Assembly: GCA_038373865.1 (NCBI GenBank)
Contig: JAXGGA010005585.1
Span: 1-64,000, forward strand
DNA: 64,000 bases
From: Uloborus plumipes
Lineage: Eukaryota > Arthropoda > Arachnida > Araneae > Uloboridae
Direction of reading: 5' to 3'
The notes under the pieces were generated by a model. It was not told the origin of the DNA, ran no database searches, and was given only the letters and a program-made list of their open reading frames with translations. The stretch's first letter is position 1. Every line of letters starts with the position of its first letter. Of the stretch, positions 49,316 to 61,323 are shown piece after piece. The translations under genes were made by a program, and so were the position numbers.

Positions 49316-51776
49316 CATAAATGCAATCCGTATTAAATACAGGTTATGATACCATAACTGCATTTTGCTTCAGTTCACAAGTTTTTGTATTATCCTATAA
49401 GGTACAATTCTGCGAAATAAGATTTTACACGTTTTCAGCACACATCACGCCGTAATTTAAGCTACTCAGTTCGAAGACTTTTAAAACTTCATACACATTG
49501 ATTTTTTTCCTAAAATGTGTATTTCTACCGTTAGAGTGAAGGACAGATCTCTGTACTAGATTTTAAGACCGAGGTCCAATTTAAGCAGTGGTCCAATATA
49601 GGCGGTGTGCCCCTATAGTAACTCTAACTTTCGCAAAGATATGTCGTAAGTAGGGGGAGGGAGGGTTGGATGAGTTTTTTAATGTCTTAACATACTTTTT
49701 AAAACGTTTCTTGTTTTAATTATTGTAAAAGATTAGGCGAGGAAAGTACGAAATTTGGAACTTGATATCCTTGAGCAGTATGTGGAAATATACATTAAAA
49801 ACATAACCATTTTAAAAATTAGTAGTTTAGCAGTGTTATTATGCATTATATAGTCAAAAGAAGGTGTTGTACGCAAATTACGGCGAATACAAGGGGGGGG
49901 GGAGGAAAACAAATGTCTTTTTACGTTAGTTAATAATGTGATTTACCACCAAAAAATTTGTATATTAAATGGTATGAAGAAAAATAACTTGAACTGTACG
50001 TGAAAAATAAAACTTTCTTCTACAATGATAATAATCGTGGGTATTTATTTGTGTGATTATTAGGTATGTAAATAATTCAGAAATGAACATGGTCGATGTT
50101 TATAAACGAAGAGAAAAAAAGAAAAGAAAAAAAGTCCTTAAAAGTGCATTAAATCAGCCAAACTCCCCCAAACAAAAACTCTTTAGAGCAAACACATTTT
50201 AATATTAATTTAACAATGAAAATATTTAGAAATTTTAGTTTTTGTACAGTTGAGTAATATAAAAGTAGAAGTATATTTAGAATTTAGTATTTTTTGCTCA
50301 TAAAATATTCATTTAACTAGTTGCATGTTTCCAAATTGCACAGATTAAAACTAATATTAACTCAAGTATTTAGCTTCAATTTTAATATTGCAATAATAAA
50401 TTGCATTCATTTTTATAAACACCCAAAACTTCACTACGTAATGTGCTTCTTTTAACAATAAACATAAAATTAAATTATTTTTCCCCTAGTTATGACAAAA
50501 AAAAAAAAAAAAACATTTCATTTAATAAAAGAGTTAAGTGCTACACAAATTTATTTGCATTTCAACTCGTACTAAGTATTTTTTTTCCTTCATATCGGAA
50601 GTATCTTTCACTAGTAAGTTAAGTTTTTTTCCTCACTTCTTTTTTTCAATTACTTACTTGATCAGGGAGTAGCACAAAGCAAGTTTCTTAAATATTTTAT
50701 CTTATGGCTTGCAATTAGTAACACATGCTGGCCGTTATAACGTATTCCGAATCGTTTTAGTTCTCTACAATTTATTGAAAACCGATAAACTAACGTGAAA
50801 GGCAAGAGTAAGTTCGGTTCTTTTAATGACGTTGGCAGATAAATTTATAGGAAAGACTATGTTTGAATAAAAAATAAGAAAGAATCAAGTGGATCTCATC
50901 AAGTATTTTTTTTCAAGACTTCTTTATTGAATATTTGGTCTGGACTCTTTTAGATTAGAGAACTGGTGATAGGATCACACTAAATATGTCACAAGTGATT
51001 TGTGCGACATTTCATTCCTGCAATATATGATACATTGGAATTTAATTTTATCTTTTAAATTAAGTGTACAAAAACTAAGTATGAAAAAATATAAATCCAG
51101 ACAAACAATGTTCTGACACAGAAATTGTACAAAATTATTTTTGAAAAATTTGCTTAAGTTGGAAATTTGTCCAGCAATTCAAAAATCGTTGAAGTTTTTA
51201 CCTACTGTGAAAATTTAAATTCCTTTATTTAAGAAATCATCAACACTTTTTTTGATACTGAAAATTTCAAAAAATCGGAGATTCTGTAGAAATGTTTCGT
51301 TTTTTGTTTCACGAAACGGGTTTAAAAATTATTAATAAAAAAAAACCCTGTGCAGTTTTCGGTAGAGTAATTATTGACGAACGTTGTTGATTTATTGATT
51401 GAATCAAAACTAAATGAATTTAAAATACGAAAGAGTTGCCACTGATTTTATTTTTGATATAAGTGATTTTTGAAACGCATCTTAACTACCATAAACTAAT
51501 TTAAACTGTTCGTATTCACGTTTGTTTTTGAAAATGTGAAAAAAGCTGACTTTGTGGTTTTTTTCCAAAATAAAAGCAGGAACCTCTTTCGTAAAAAAAA
51601 CTGACTTTGCTTTAGTGTGGTTTTGGCAACGATTCAGAATTAAATATTTAGTTCAAAATATTGTTTTCTTAATTTTTTCTGGTTGAAATTAGACTCCTTT
51701 ATATATTATTGTGCAGACATTGTTTTTTCTTGATTTTATGTTGAATATTTTTTTTGTTCTAGTTATTTATTATAAA
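49316..51776. other. AT-rich spacer, no gene seen
   Basis: Nothing recognised in about 2.5 kb. Poly-G run near 49893-49903 and poly-A near 50498-50514. Confidence 0.55.
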
Positions 51777-51896
51777 TACTGTATTTTTCGCCATATAAGA
51801 CGCACCCAAAGTACCTGCGTATGAGACGCAGGCACTTCCCTCCCCCCCAGATTTTGGGGAGAAAAAGTGCGTCTTATACGGCGAAAAATACGGTAA
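51777..51896. mobile_element. palindromic MITE with TACNGTATTTTTCG ends
   Basis: Ends TACTGTATTTTTCGCC and GGCGAAAAATACGGTA are inverse of each other. Both continue into TATAAGACGCAC / GTGCGTCTTATA, leaving a centre of about 55 bp with its own GCGTATGAGACGC. About 120 bp, non-coding. Confidence 0.75.
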
Positions 51897-52311
51897 TTTA
51901 TTCTACTTTTTCCACTAATATATTGACAAAAAGTTGCTTAAATTTTGCATTTTTAAGATTTAAAAAAATACACGAATATTACTAAAACAAAAAACGACGT
52001 TTTGGATGTACTAAGCAAATTCCGTCTAGTTTTGTATCGCCTCATTACCGCGCACTGAAAATGAAGAGAATGTAGATATTTCTGCTTGGCATTTTCTTTT
52101 CAATTTGCGTTTTATTATATTGCATCCCCAAAGCATTAAAACAGAAACGTATAGGAAAAAAAGAGGAATGTTTCATTCTTCTCGTAATATTGAGATATCC
52201 TAATCTTAATTACTTTTTAAACTATTTGCGATTTTCCTAGTAGTAACTGGAACTGAAATATCGGACAATGCCGTAAAAAATGCTCAAAGCTGTATAGATA
52301 CTTATACATTA
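51897..52311. other. spacer, no gene seen
   Basis: No recognised features. Confidence 0.5.
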
Positions 52312-52602
52312 CTAGCTGACCCGGCAAACGTTGTTTTGCCATATAAATAATTTCCTAGTAATTTCTAGTGTAGACAAAAAATAGCTTACTTATTGTAAGT
52401 ATGTATGTATGTATGGTAGAATGTGTATATTGTATGTATATAAGAATGTGGTATATGCGTGAAATAAGCATGGAGCGCTGTGAACGATGAGGGAACATAA
52501 AAATAACAAAAGGCAAACATTATTTTTAAGTTATTATAATTTATTCCTTAAAATTATATATCATTAATTAAACAATTACGACAGTAACACTATTAAACAA
52601 TA

Positions 52603-53031
52603 TCAATCTCTTAATGCTATAGCGTGAACAATATTTTTTGTTAGTCCATCTTTAGCTAACACAAACAAACTGGATGGTTTACCCACTCGAGAGCATGCCA
52701 CGTATAATTGTCCGTGTGAAAAACATGGTGTTCTCAAATGTAAGCCACAAACAGACATCGTTTGACCTTGGGATTTGTTGATAGTCATTGCAAATGCCAA
52801 GCTAATCGGAAACTGAATACATTTGAATTGAATTGGCACATCTGTAGGTATAATAGGAATCCGTGGTATGAGTATATTTTCACCTCTGAACTTGCCATTT
52901 AAAATCCTTCGTGGCTTCGATCACGTTTTTCATTACTTTTTGAATGACTAATCGCGTACCGTTGCACAGCCGGGGCGGGTTCAAATTACGAAGCAAGATA
53001 ATTGGAGATCCAACCTTTATTTTTTAAAAAT
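52603..53031 (-). pseudogene. Helitron PIF1-type helicase, C-terminal remnant
   Basis: From 53031 downward: KVGSPIILLRNLNPPRLCNGTRL, then after a stop and frame change FPISLAFAMTINKSQGQ (helicase motif V region), GQLYVACSRVG (motif VI) and the C-terminus. This is the end of the SF1 helicase domain that unwinds donor DNA during rolling-circle transposition. The Rep nuclease domain and helicase motifs I-IV are missing. Confidence 0.9.
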
Positions 53032-53384
53032 TTGTGTCACTTTAATGGTCGTTCATACCCCCCCCCCCTCTCGCAGTGAAAAAAAAACTTTACACAGCAG
53101 ATTTTGCCTAATAACTCAACACTCATGGTGTTTGATACATTTTATTTGTTTGTAATGATGTTTTTTGATCACAACCAATATGAAAATCACAAAAAATAGT
53201 TACTTTAATTTTTGACATATATTTATCTTCTTCAGAATTTTTGACTTTTAAGTTTACCTTGAATTTGACGTAAATGCAAGGTATAAAATACAGAATTTTA
53301 TAAAGGTACAAAAATTAACATAATATAATTGATAATGTATATAATTTTTGAAAAAATAATATAAGTGCCGCAAATCAAAAACCA

Positions 53385-53700
53385 TTTATTGCCACAATCG
53401 ATTCAAAGCCCCCAAAAATGGTGCAAACATCCATAAGAAAATTCTACAGCATCGAAGGACCCCATTGCCAATTTTAACAAAGATCCGACCAAAACTGTCA
53501 TTTTGTGTTATAAAAAAATATGGGGTAGATCCCCATGAGTGGATGTACCTGCATAAGGACATTACAATCATTAAAATCATTCAAAAAAAAAAAACATGCA
53601 GCTGTTCGAAAAAATCCTTGCGGGTCTGGATTCGATCTCATTCCATCAGGAACTTTAACCTGACGCGCATAACCACTTGACCATCGGGTCGCTCATTGAA
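53385..53700 (-). repeat. insert with tRNA-derived segment
   Basis: Minus-strand text at about 53697-53615 resembles a tRNA: GAGCGACCCGATGGTCAAGT, then GGTTATGCGC (A-box-like), a CAGGTTAAAG arm and GATCGAATCC (B-box-like). The stem ends do not pair well enough for a functional tRNA. A poly-A/T tract (53581-53595) lies just beyond it. It is probably a tRNA-derived SINE or tRNA pseudogene carried inside the Helitron. Confidence 0.5.
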
Positions 53701-54048
53701 GTAAGGATTTACGATAACACATATTGTTTTAAATGACATGAAATGTTAGTTTTTCGATCATAACTTTTTTCTAGTGAACAAATATCGTCATATGAGTACA
53801 TGGTGCCTAAGTTACACCATCTCCTATCGATTAAAAAAAAATCGTCCAAATCGGTTCAGTAGATCAGATGTTATGTGCGAACAAAAAAAAATTTAGGGGT
53901 GGACTACCCCTAACATTTAGGGGATGAAAAATAGATGTTGGCCGATTCTCATATACTGGATAAGCACAAAAATTTCATCAAAATCGGTCAAGCCGTTTCG
54001 GAGGAGTATGGCAACAAAAACTGTGACACGAGAATTTTATATATTAGA

Positions 54049-54516
54049 TAATATTATATATAATAGTATATATACATAAGCTGTATATATACTAAACATT
54101 AAATTATGTGCACATTACATTAAATAATCCAAATTGTTTTTCAACAACAGATAAATATGAATCCATGCCTCTCCTAAAAAGCTAGTCGGTTTTGAGTTGC
54201 GTCCTTCGTTCGTTGGGACTGAGTTATTGTTTGTTTTAATGTAAAATTAACGTAAATGTCATCCGCTTTTTTCAAATCCCAACATTTTTCTTACTGTACT
54301 TCAAAATAATCTCAACTTTAAGAGCAACGCGACTATGTGTGTTAAGGATGGCATATTAAAAATTCAAAACAATAATAGCATATTTCTTTGACCTCAAAGA
54401 AAGGAAATATTCGAAAGACAGATCATCGTTTTGCAAATACTATGCTAACAATTTTTTACGTATTTACAATGCATTTGTACTTATATGCTGAAAAAAGTTG
54501 CTGAAGCACACAAGTG
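54049..54516. other. spacer, no gene seen
   Basis: AT-rich, starting with TATATA-rich DNA next to the Helitron. Confidence 0.5.
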
Positions 54517-54520
54517 TTAA

Positions 54521-54826
54521 GCGCGGACCCCACATGAGCAGAAAACCATAAGCGTACACAGAAACGGAATTTCTGTTTCAGTTGAGTTTCCGCCGAACAG
54601 GTAGTTTTCAGAGCAGAAGAGCAGTGCGGATCCGATGAGACGAGCTCCTTGAAGACGAGCTCCTATTGGCTGTTAAAACGCGGAATCCGCGAGCAGCAGC
54701 AGAAAAGTTGAAAATTTTCTACTTCCGAGTCTGCCGCGATTCTACCCAGCAGAAAGGGGAAAAACCTGTTTTTTCAGTTTCTGCTTTCTGTTTCCGTCGA
54801 TTTTCCGCTTATGTGGAGTTCGGGCC
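54521..54826. mobile_element. MITE with TTAA target duplication
   Basis: TTAA at 54517-54520 and 54827-54830. Ends GCGCGGACCCCACATGAGC and the inverse GGCCCGAACTCCACATAAGC match at most positions over about 28 bp. The interior is richer in G and C than the flanks. TTAA duplication suits piggyBac or Kolobok; the ends differ from the piggyBac families at 6-18 kb. Confidence 0.72.
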
Positions 54827-54910
54827 TTAAATTACTGTCTACACTTGTTTTAGGGTTACACGGAATTCCTTTCGCAAAACAAGCGGCACAAACTTTTATT
54901 TACGAACTAA

Positions 54911-55165
54911 ATTCCGTATTTCAGCGAATCTAATGCGCATCGTTTTTTGGCAAATACAGTCTTCAGAACTGGGGTAAAATTATCATACCATTGATTGATA
55001 GTTTATATACCAATCCATTGTTGGATAAAATAAGATTCAATAAATTCCTCATACCGTTGATGAGCATTACATTCACCGACAAACATTTTTTTTATTATTT
55101 AAAGTTTTAAAATGGTGATGCGCGTTAGATTCAAAGGCTCACTCGATTCGCATAAATACGGTATT
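54911..55165. repeat. inverted-repeat element (MITE-like)
   Basis: TTCCGTATTTCAGCGAATCT with AATGCGCATCG at the left is mirrored by GATGCGCGTTAGATTC and GATTCGCATAAATACGGTA at the right, with an insertion in the right arm. CGTATTT ends recall the 51777-51896 MITE. Non-coding. Confidence 0.5.
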
Positions 55166-55704
55166 TTTTTCTAGATGTAGAACAAATGATTTATATGCTT
55201 ACGGAACAAGTTGCTATGTTGCAGGAGTAAATCCTCACGAATTAATTTCAGTAGGCAATGTCTCTAAACTTGACAAAAAAATGAAAAAAAAAAAAAACTC
55301 ATAAAACTAATTCAAATGCCTCGTGAACTTACGTTTTCTTCCAGGAGATTGCTTTACAAATGTAAGCTAGAGATACTATAAAACAATAAACCGCTCAGAA
55401 TCACTTATAGAATGGCATTTCAAGCATTTTAGAAAATATCATTTCCTAAATTGACTACTTCTGGCAAACAATAGTTTTTGGGGTTCACCATTTCATTTTC
55501 TTGATGAAACATTCTTGAGGAATGAGAGCTCCGTCGGCTCAAAAGCTATCGGATTTCCTTTCAAATGATTTCAAGAGGGATAAAGAAGGCAGAAGGTATC
55601 ATTTATTTAGTTTCCTCTCAGGGACATCTTTCATGTTCAAAAGATAATTTCGAAAAGAGTTTTTGCCGAAACAAAATAAAAGAACTCATATGCAGTTTAG
55701 AAAG
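55166..55704. other. spacer, no gene seen
   Basis: No recognised feature; poly-A run near 55286-55299. Confidence 0.5.
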
Positions 55705-56290
55705 AAAATGGACGTCTCAGAGTAATTGTTTCTTTTTTTGAGAGAGAGGATGATATAACTATTTTGATAATTGTTTATTGCATTTCTTTTCTAACTAGTG
55801 CATCATCGAATACTTGGATATAATGGTCATCATTGTGGAAGAGTTTATGCCAAACGTGGGAAATATCTGCTGTTTATTAAGGTAATGGACGTCTCAAATT
55901 GCTTCTTCACTTTTTTATATTTATTTATTTTATTTTATTTATTTTATTTATTTATTTATAATTTTTTGAGAAGATGATGTAACCATTTTTCCAATTGTTG
56001 ATTGCATTTCGTAGCTTACTAGTACTTCTTTGAATACTTGGATATAATGTTAACTTTATTGCGACATAGTTTATGCTAAAACAGTAGTGGGAACTATATG
56101 CTGTTGAGGAAAAAAAATGAACGTCTCAGAGTATTTGCTTCTTTTCTTCTTTTTTTTGCAAAGCTGATATAACCATTTTTTAAATTGTTTATTGTATAAC
56201 GCAGCGTGCATCTTCGAATACTTGGATATAATGCTGCCTTCATTGTGTGAAAGAGTTTATGCCAAAATAGTGGTGGGAAATATGTTTTAG
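55705..56290. repeat. imperfect tandem repeat, three units
   Basis: Units begin with ATGGACGTCTCAGAGTA-like text at about 55707, 55884 and 56117. Each contains GATATAACCATTTT-like, ATTGTTTATTGCAT-like, CGAATACTTGGATATAATG and GAGTTTATGCCAAA-like blocks. Units are about 177 and 233 bp; the second has a TTTA-rich expansion (55915-55960). Confidence 0.8.
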
Positions 56291-57415
56291 CTTTTAGAAA
56301 TGATATAGTTCTTAGTAATACACCATATTCAATCTGTTAACTGATATGATAAACGTCAATCTCACAACCTTAAACTTCGTCGTATAAAACTAACTTTTTC
56401 ATCGTAACGTGTACATTCGAAAATGCATCTTAATGTTTTTCTTAAACATTAGCTTTACAACCATACTTCAGCGTGAAACAGTTCAAATAGGATATACTCC
56501 TTTTTTGTATGCCTGTAATACTTTAGCACTACGTTTTCTTCTGTGTAAACATTTTTTCGCTTGGTCATTTTGTTTTACATTATTTATTTAAGCGTTACGC
56601 AACGATACCGTAACATAAAAAAATCCTTTCATATGTTGTTTGTCAGTAACGGAAGAAGGAAAAAAAGCACTTTATTACTACTGAAAAACGTGTACTAATT
56701 AATTTTCGCACAGCAAATGTAGGATATTTAAAAGGAAAATTTGCTTTTAAGAGAAAATCATTAGTACAAGATGATCAAATCCAAAGATCTGAATAGGCAC
56801 CTGCATTTCAACGCTCATGATACACTAATATTTTATGAGACCGAAATAGTAACTTATAATAACTTATCATACATTTTGCTTATGATGGGTTCACATTTCG
56901 GAATGCGAAATTAGAAAGAAGTTGGCAATTGCGGTCATGTATCTAACGTCCATTAAGTTTGCTGGTTTATAATTTTTACACAATATGTCTCATACAAATT
57001 TACATGCTTTAAAAAAAGTAAATTTTTAAAAGAACTCACTTTGTCTCCATATGGGGCGTTACGATAATGTCGCCTTGAAATGAAATCGTAACAAGGCTGT
57101 AAATAAAAATGGTTGTTTGTTTTCATCCGATCATGTGGACATCATACATTAAGACATTGATTTCATACAACTTAATATTACACGTTGGAGTAAAGTAGTT
57201 TAGATGGAGGAAAGTAGGAGTCGTAAATGCCTAAGACGTTGAAGTCAAAGTCAATAGAAATCGACATGCAATACAAATGCAATTTGCTTGATGGGTGTAA
57301 AAAAGATGGGATTGTGACATATTTTCTTTAATATCGATTGCCTTGTAGTTTGGGGTTATGTTTTCAAGTTTTGATCAACACTGGTGGCAGTTTTCCGACA
57401 CGTTAAAGGTCATGA
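56291..57415. other. spacer, no gene seen
   Basis: Short frames only; nothing recognised. Confidence 0.55.
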
Positions 57416-57418
57416 ATA

Positions 57419-57712
57419 TGCCGCCAACTCGGTCATTCGATTCAAGGACTGCAGTTTCGTGCTTATTGGCACTCGTCAGACTGAAATAAGAAGTAACCGA
57501 GCGGGTGAAAGAAATCCTCTAGTAATAGCAAAGAGGGAAAAAAACTGTTAGCAATATGAAATTAGAGAAATACACCAGAGAGCGACCGCACAATGGTACG
57601 GTATTTAAGGCTGACGAGTGCCAATAAGCACGAAACTGCAGTCCTTGTATGGAATGACCGAGTTGGCGGTATATTGCATGTGTCTGCCTCAGTCCTCACT
57701 TAGGGGTTGGTA
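57419..57712. repeat. foldback retroposon, second copy (diverged)
   Basis: Arms GCCGCCAACTCGGTCATTC... with GGACTGCAGTTTCGTGCTTA, and the inverse ending GACCGAGTTGGCGG, are about 62 bp each. A TCTGCCTCAGTCCT tail corresponds to the inverted head of the 3117-3555 element, and the centre has the same GAGCG-CCGCA-ATGGT pattern. No target duplication was recognised. Confidence 0.6.
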
Positions 57713-57818
57713 ACTCACTGCTTTACGTTTCCAGTGTATGTTTGGAATGATGCTGTTATCCACAAAGTCGCACTGTGTGTGCAGATGCTTACTTGTCACC
57801 ATGTGTATGTGAACTATA

Positions 57819-58568
57819 AGGGGTGTTCAAATGCAAAGGTACAAAAGGTCCCTACAAGGATATCGTTAACAATTGCCACATGTCCGTGTGGGAGAACGTG
57901 GCCAGACACCCTGGAATGCAATTGAAGAGTCCAACTGTGATTAGAGAATGCGCGAAAGCTCGCATGAGTAGGAGAGATTATAGACCGTTGCAACGAGCGC
58001 CGCCAAGTTGACGCGGTAGTGCATGGGAGGATAGGATGGTGTTTATATTGCAAACTTTGATGATCGAGAAGCACAGATACATTTTCCGATTTCTGAAAGC
58101 GGAAGGTACCCGCCAGGGAAAGGAAACATAAACTCCGATGTGTACTCCCAAACCTACGCAGGTTTACCAAGAACAAAAGATCGAGGTTGCTCACGGATGG
58201 TGTGGTTCTAAACCATGATAGCAAGTGTCCACACTGCTCCTGGGTTACCCACGTAGTATTGGCCAAGTTTAGGTAGGAGAAGATTGACTGCCCATACCCA
58301 CCCTATAGCCCGGAAATGTCACCCTGAGATTTTCAAGTGTTTGATCCTTTAAAAAACATCTGAAAGGTGAGCTCTTCGTCTCAGAAGACAAACTCAAAGA
58401 CTCTGAGAAGGACCGTCTCGTCACAGCTACGAAAATTCTCCGAACAAGGAATCATTTGGTTAGTAAATGATTGATAGTACTGTGCTCAGGCCTATGGTGA
58501 ATACTTTTAATAAATTCCTTATTTAAACCCACAGTACCGTTGGGTACCTTTTCATTTTAACAACCCTA
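57819..58568 (+). mobile_element. decayed mariner, internally deleted
   Basis: The left end AGGGGTGTTCAAATGCAAAGGTAC and the inverse right end (TTAGGGTTGTTAAAATGAAA, then AGGTAC) form an imperfect terminal inverted repeat near TA. At about 750 bp it is shorter than a full mariner (about 1.3 kb). The middle (57.86-58.15 kb) does not resemble transposase, so either a different sequence has been inserted or this part is too eroded to read. Confidence 0.65.
58190..58470 (+). pseudogene. mariner transposase C-terminal remnant
   Basis: In broken frames: LNHDSKCPHCS (region of the second catalytic Asp), LAKFRWEKIDCPYPPYSPEMSPCDFQVFDPLKN (region of the third Asp, where SPD has become SPE) and KGELFVSEDKLKDSEK. 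The order and spacing match the mariner DD34D C-terminal half. A stop follows PLKN and several frames are used. Confidence 0.8.
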
Positions 58569-59261
58569 ATATATTATTTGATTTATGTTAGTTTCTGAGC
58601 TGACCAATTTTTGTAATAGTACAAAACGTACTCCTTTATTTATGACTTGTGATCCGAAATACCAGTGCGTGCATTCACTCTGATCGTAGTATCCTAGTCT
58701 GGCTTGATTATGAAATTGAAACACTTTATGCGACCATATGCCTTCTAATTTTGAAAAAAAAAAAAAAACTGCAAATTCTTAATGTAAATATAACTGCACA
58801 GTAGATTTGCGTCTTTATTGACTTTCTGAACAGGAAACGAAACTCTTAGCCTCATAAAAGACACTGAGCATTAAAAGACTAATTCTGATTACTTCTCAGT
58901 GTTCAGGAAAAAAAATGATTTCTGATGAACTTAGATTTACTAAAGTTTCAACTTTTTTCCATGACATTTTTAATTAGCTCATTTTTATTAAGGTACTTTC
59001 GTCTTAGTATTTCAGATGAATTTAAAAGAAATGTAAAACGCATTCAATGTATTTCATCATACATGTGACCGAACTGATTTTAAAGGTAATTTGATGCACT
59101 TATTATTTTGTCGGCCTAATGTTTTCTCCTAACTTGCTAAAAGCACAAAAAGTCTTGTTGCGTTTCAAAACTGTCTTACTAGTTATATTTTAAACTGTTT
59201 TCTTATTTGTGTGTGTTTTTTTTTTTTTTTAATTTACTTCTATCAGCCTCCTGTAATGTTA
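58569..59261. other. spacer, no gene seen
   Basis: Nothing recognised; poly-A near 58756-58769 and T run near 59218-59231. Confidence 0.5.
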
Positions 59262-59442
59262 GATGGCGGTTGAGTCCCGAAAACTCGAAGCCCCAAGGGA
59301 GAAGCTAAAAGCTTGAAATAATTGGAGTCTCGGGGTAATAGAAAGTTTCCACAGTGCCTTTTCCAGAGTTTGGGATAAATTGAAAACTTCGAGATAAAAG
59401 AGTATTTGAGTTTTAAGGTTTCGAGTTATCGAGCCTCTAACG
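59262..59442. mobile_element. pogo/Tigger-like MITE (copy 2)
   Basis: Shares ACTCGAAGCCCCAAGGGA, GCTAAAAGCTT, CAGAGTTTGGGA, CTTCGAGATAAA and GTTTCGAGTTATCGAG blocks with 26044-26218. Ends are TTGAGTCCCGAAAACTCGAA and an inverse near 59442. Confidence 0.5.
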
Positions 59443-59547
59443 CATATGACTATTTTCTTGTTTCATATTTAACTAAAACTATTGCTGAAAAAAATAACAA
59501 TATAATGATTATTAAATGTAATTCATATTATTAAGCTCGACAACTTA

Positions 59548-59862
59548 AAAGGAAAATTTAAAGTAATAGTCTAAAATAAGTTTTTTTCTTTTTGCTTTCT
59601 ACCACGGAAAATATTAGTTAATTTAACCCACACTTTAATTTAAACTATATTTTCTGCTTTAATCTATTCAATTACACTATACGTTTTTTAGTATTTTTCC
59701 AATAAAAGGAAAATTTAAAGTAATAGTCTAAAATAAGTTTGTTTTTTATTGCTTTTTACCACGGAAAATATTAGTTAATTTAACCCAAACTTTAATTTAA
59801 ACTATATTTTCTGCTTTAATCTATTCAATTACACTATATATTTTTTAGTATTTTTCCAATTA
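59548..59862. repeat. 157-bp tandem duplication
   Basis: AAAGGAAAATTTAAAGTAAT begins both copies (59548 and about 59705). They continue nearly identically through CACGGAAAATATTAG, TATATTTTCTGCTTTAATC and TAGTATTTTTCCAA. High identity implies a recent duplication. Confidence 0.9.
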
Positions 59863-60797
59863 TGAATATTCAGTTAATTTTATGGTTCTTGAGCTCAATT
59901 GATACGCATTACCAGGTTTCTTTGTACATGTGTATGCTCTCTAGATTGCTTTTTTTTTTAACTTTATCAAAACTATTGAGTGATGATTACATCTGTAGAG
60001 CATAAAATGCCTTGCTTTTACTGAAATATGATGGCAAAGCGTATTTAAGCTTGTTTTAAACAGTGTTCATTACACTCACTCGAAGCACCGTAGTTCTAAT
60101 CCGATTATCGCTGGAATTAATATCTCTAAATTTAGTTGAGGCTCATTTATATTATGTCGTACATATTTTCATTAAAATATAATGTCAGTTATATTACAAA
60201 TAAATATTACACATTCTTCATAAAATTTCATTTGGGTACTATTGTTTCATTTGCCGCTTTTAGTTTATCTGTAAAAATAGTCTACAGAACATTAAATTGA
60301 GGATAAGAAAAAATAGCTAAAACAAGAATAAAAAAGAACAGTGATATTACTGAAATTAACTTGCTGTGTGAATAAAGTACTTAGTTATTTTCCGAAGTGT
60401 ATAGATGAATAAGTTTTGTATTTCAGTTAAACTACCATTTGAAATTACTATCTTATATTTTTTAAGGTGTTCAAATGCAGAATCCATTAGTATTTGATTA
60501 ATTCGACTTTAAAAGTAACAAAGCTTATGTATTAATAAACTGAATTAGATTGAATTTCTTATTTAAAATTTCCACATAAAATAACGAATCTAAACATGAT
60601 ACTAATTCCCCATAGTGTAGCATGGAAATGTTTTCCTGTTTACAAACATTTTTTCATGCTAGAAAAGTTTTCTTTGCCAATGTTTTTAGACTGGAAATCC
60701 TACCTTAGCATTAAATATTTAAACAGAAAATAGTGGATCAAGAAAAGAGAAACTACATTTTGAAAATGCAGTTTATTCTTATGTATCAGAAATAGAT
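59863..60797. other. AT-rich spacer, no gene seen
   Basis: No recognised feature. Confidence 0.55.
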
Positions 60798-60930
60798 GCG
60801 AAAAGCACGGGACATTAGGTTCACTAGCTGGTTGCATTTTATCTCCTTGCAAAGAGATTCAGGTCATCTTTATATGATGTATTGGTCAGCACTTTCAGCT
60901 GCATTCCAAAGTTTTATGCATGTAATCTTA
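60798..60930 (+). repeat. dispersed repeat of unknown type (copy 2)
   Basis: ACGGGACATTAGGTTCACTA, GCTGGTTGCATTTTATCTC and TTGGTCAGCACTTTCAGCTG occur in the order and spacing of the copy at 25463-25575. It is followed by an A-rich stretch ending near 60991. Confidence 0.5.
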
Positions 60931-61164
60931 CAAGTCCAACGGCGGAAAAATGTTTCTCTGCAAGAAAAAGAAAAGGAATGGAAAAAAAATTGAAATTTTA
61001 TAGAATGCGTACTACTATAAAAACATTTTAAACCAGAGCTCTTTTAGTGTATCGGATCCGAGGTTTTATTTGGTCCCTTTTTATTAATGCATAAAAAATG
61101 CAGCACATAAGCATTGATATAAAGCACTTTTGGTTGCTTATACAACATTATAGAACCTTTATAC

Positions 61165-61323
<159 letters not shown>

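Larger units (their letters stand above)
52312..54048 (-). mobile_element. Helitron with decayed helicase
   Basis: The minus-strand 5' end TCTAATATATAAAATTCTCG is at 54048, followed by TGTCACAGTTTTTGTTGCC, a familiar arthropod Helitron start. The 3' end is a GGCAAAAC...GTTTGCC hairpin, GGGTCAG, CTAG at 52312. Flanking bases are A and T. A PIF1-type helicase remnant lies next to the 3' end, as in autonomous Helitrons, and a tRNA-like insert lies in the 5' half. Confidence 0.88.

Noticed and set aside
57814..58266. 150-residue minus-strand open frame
   Set aside because: It lies antisense to the decayed mariner transposase and shows no recognisable domain; it is a shadow frame.
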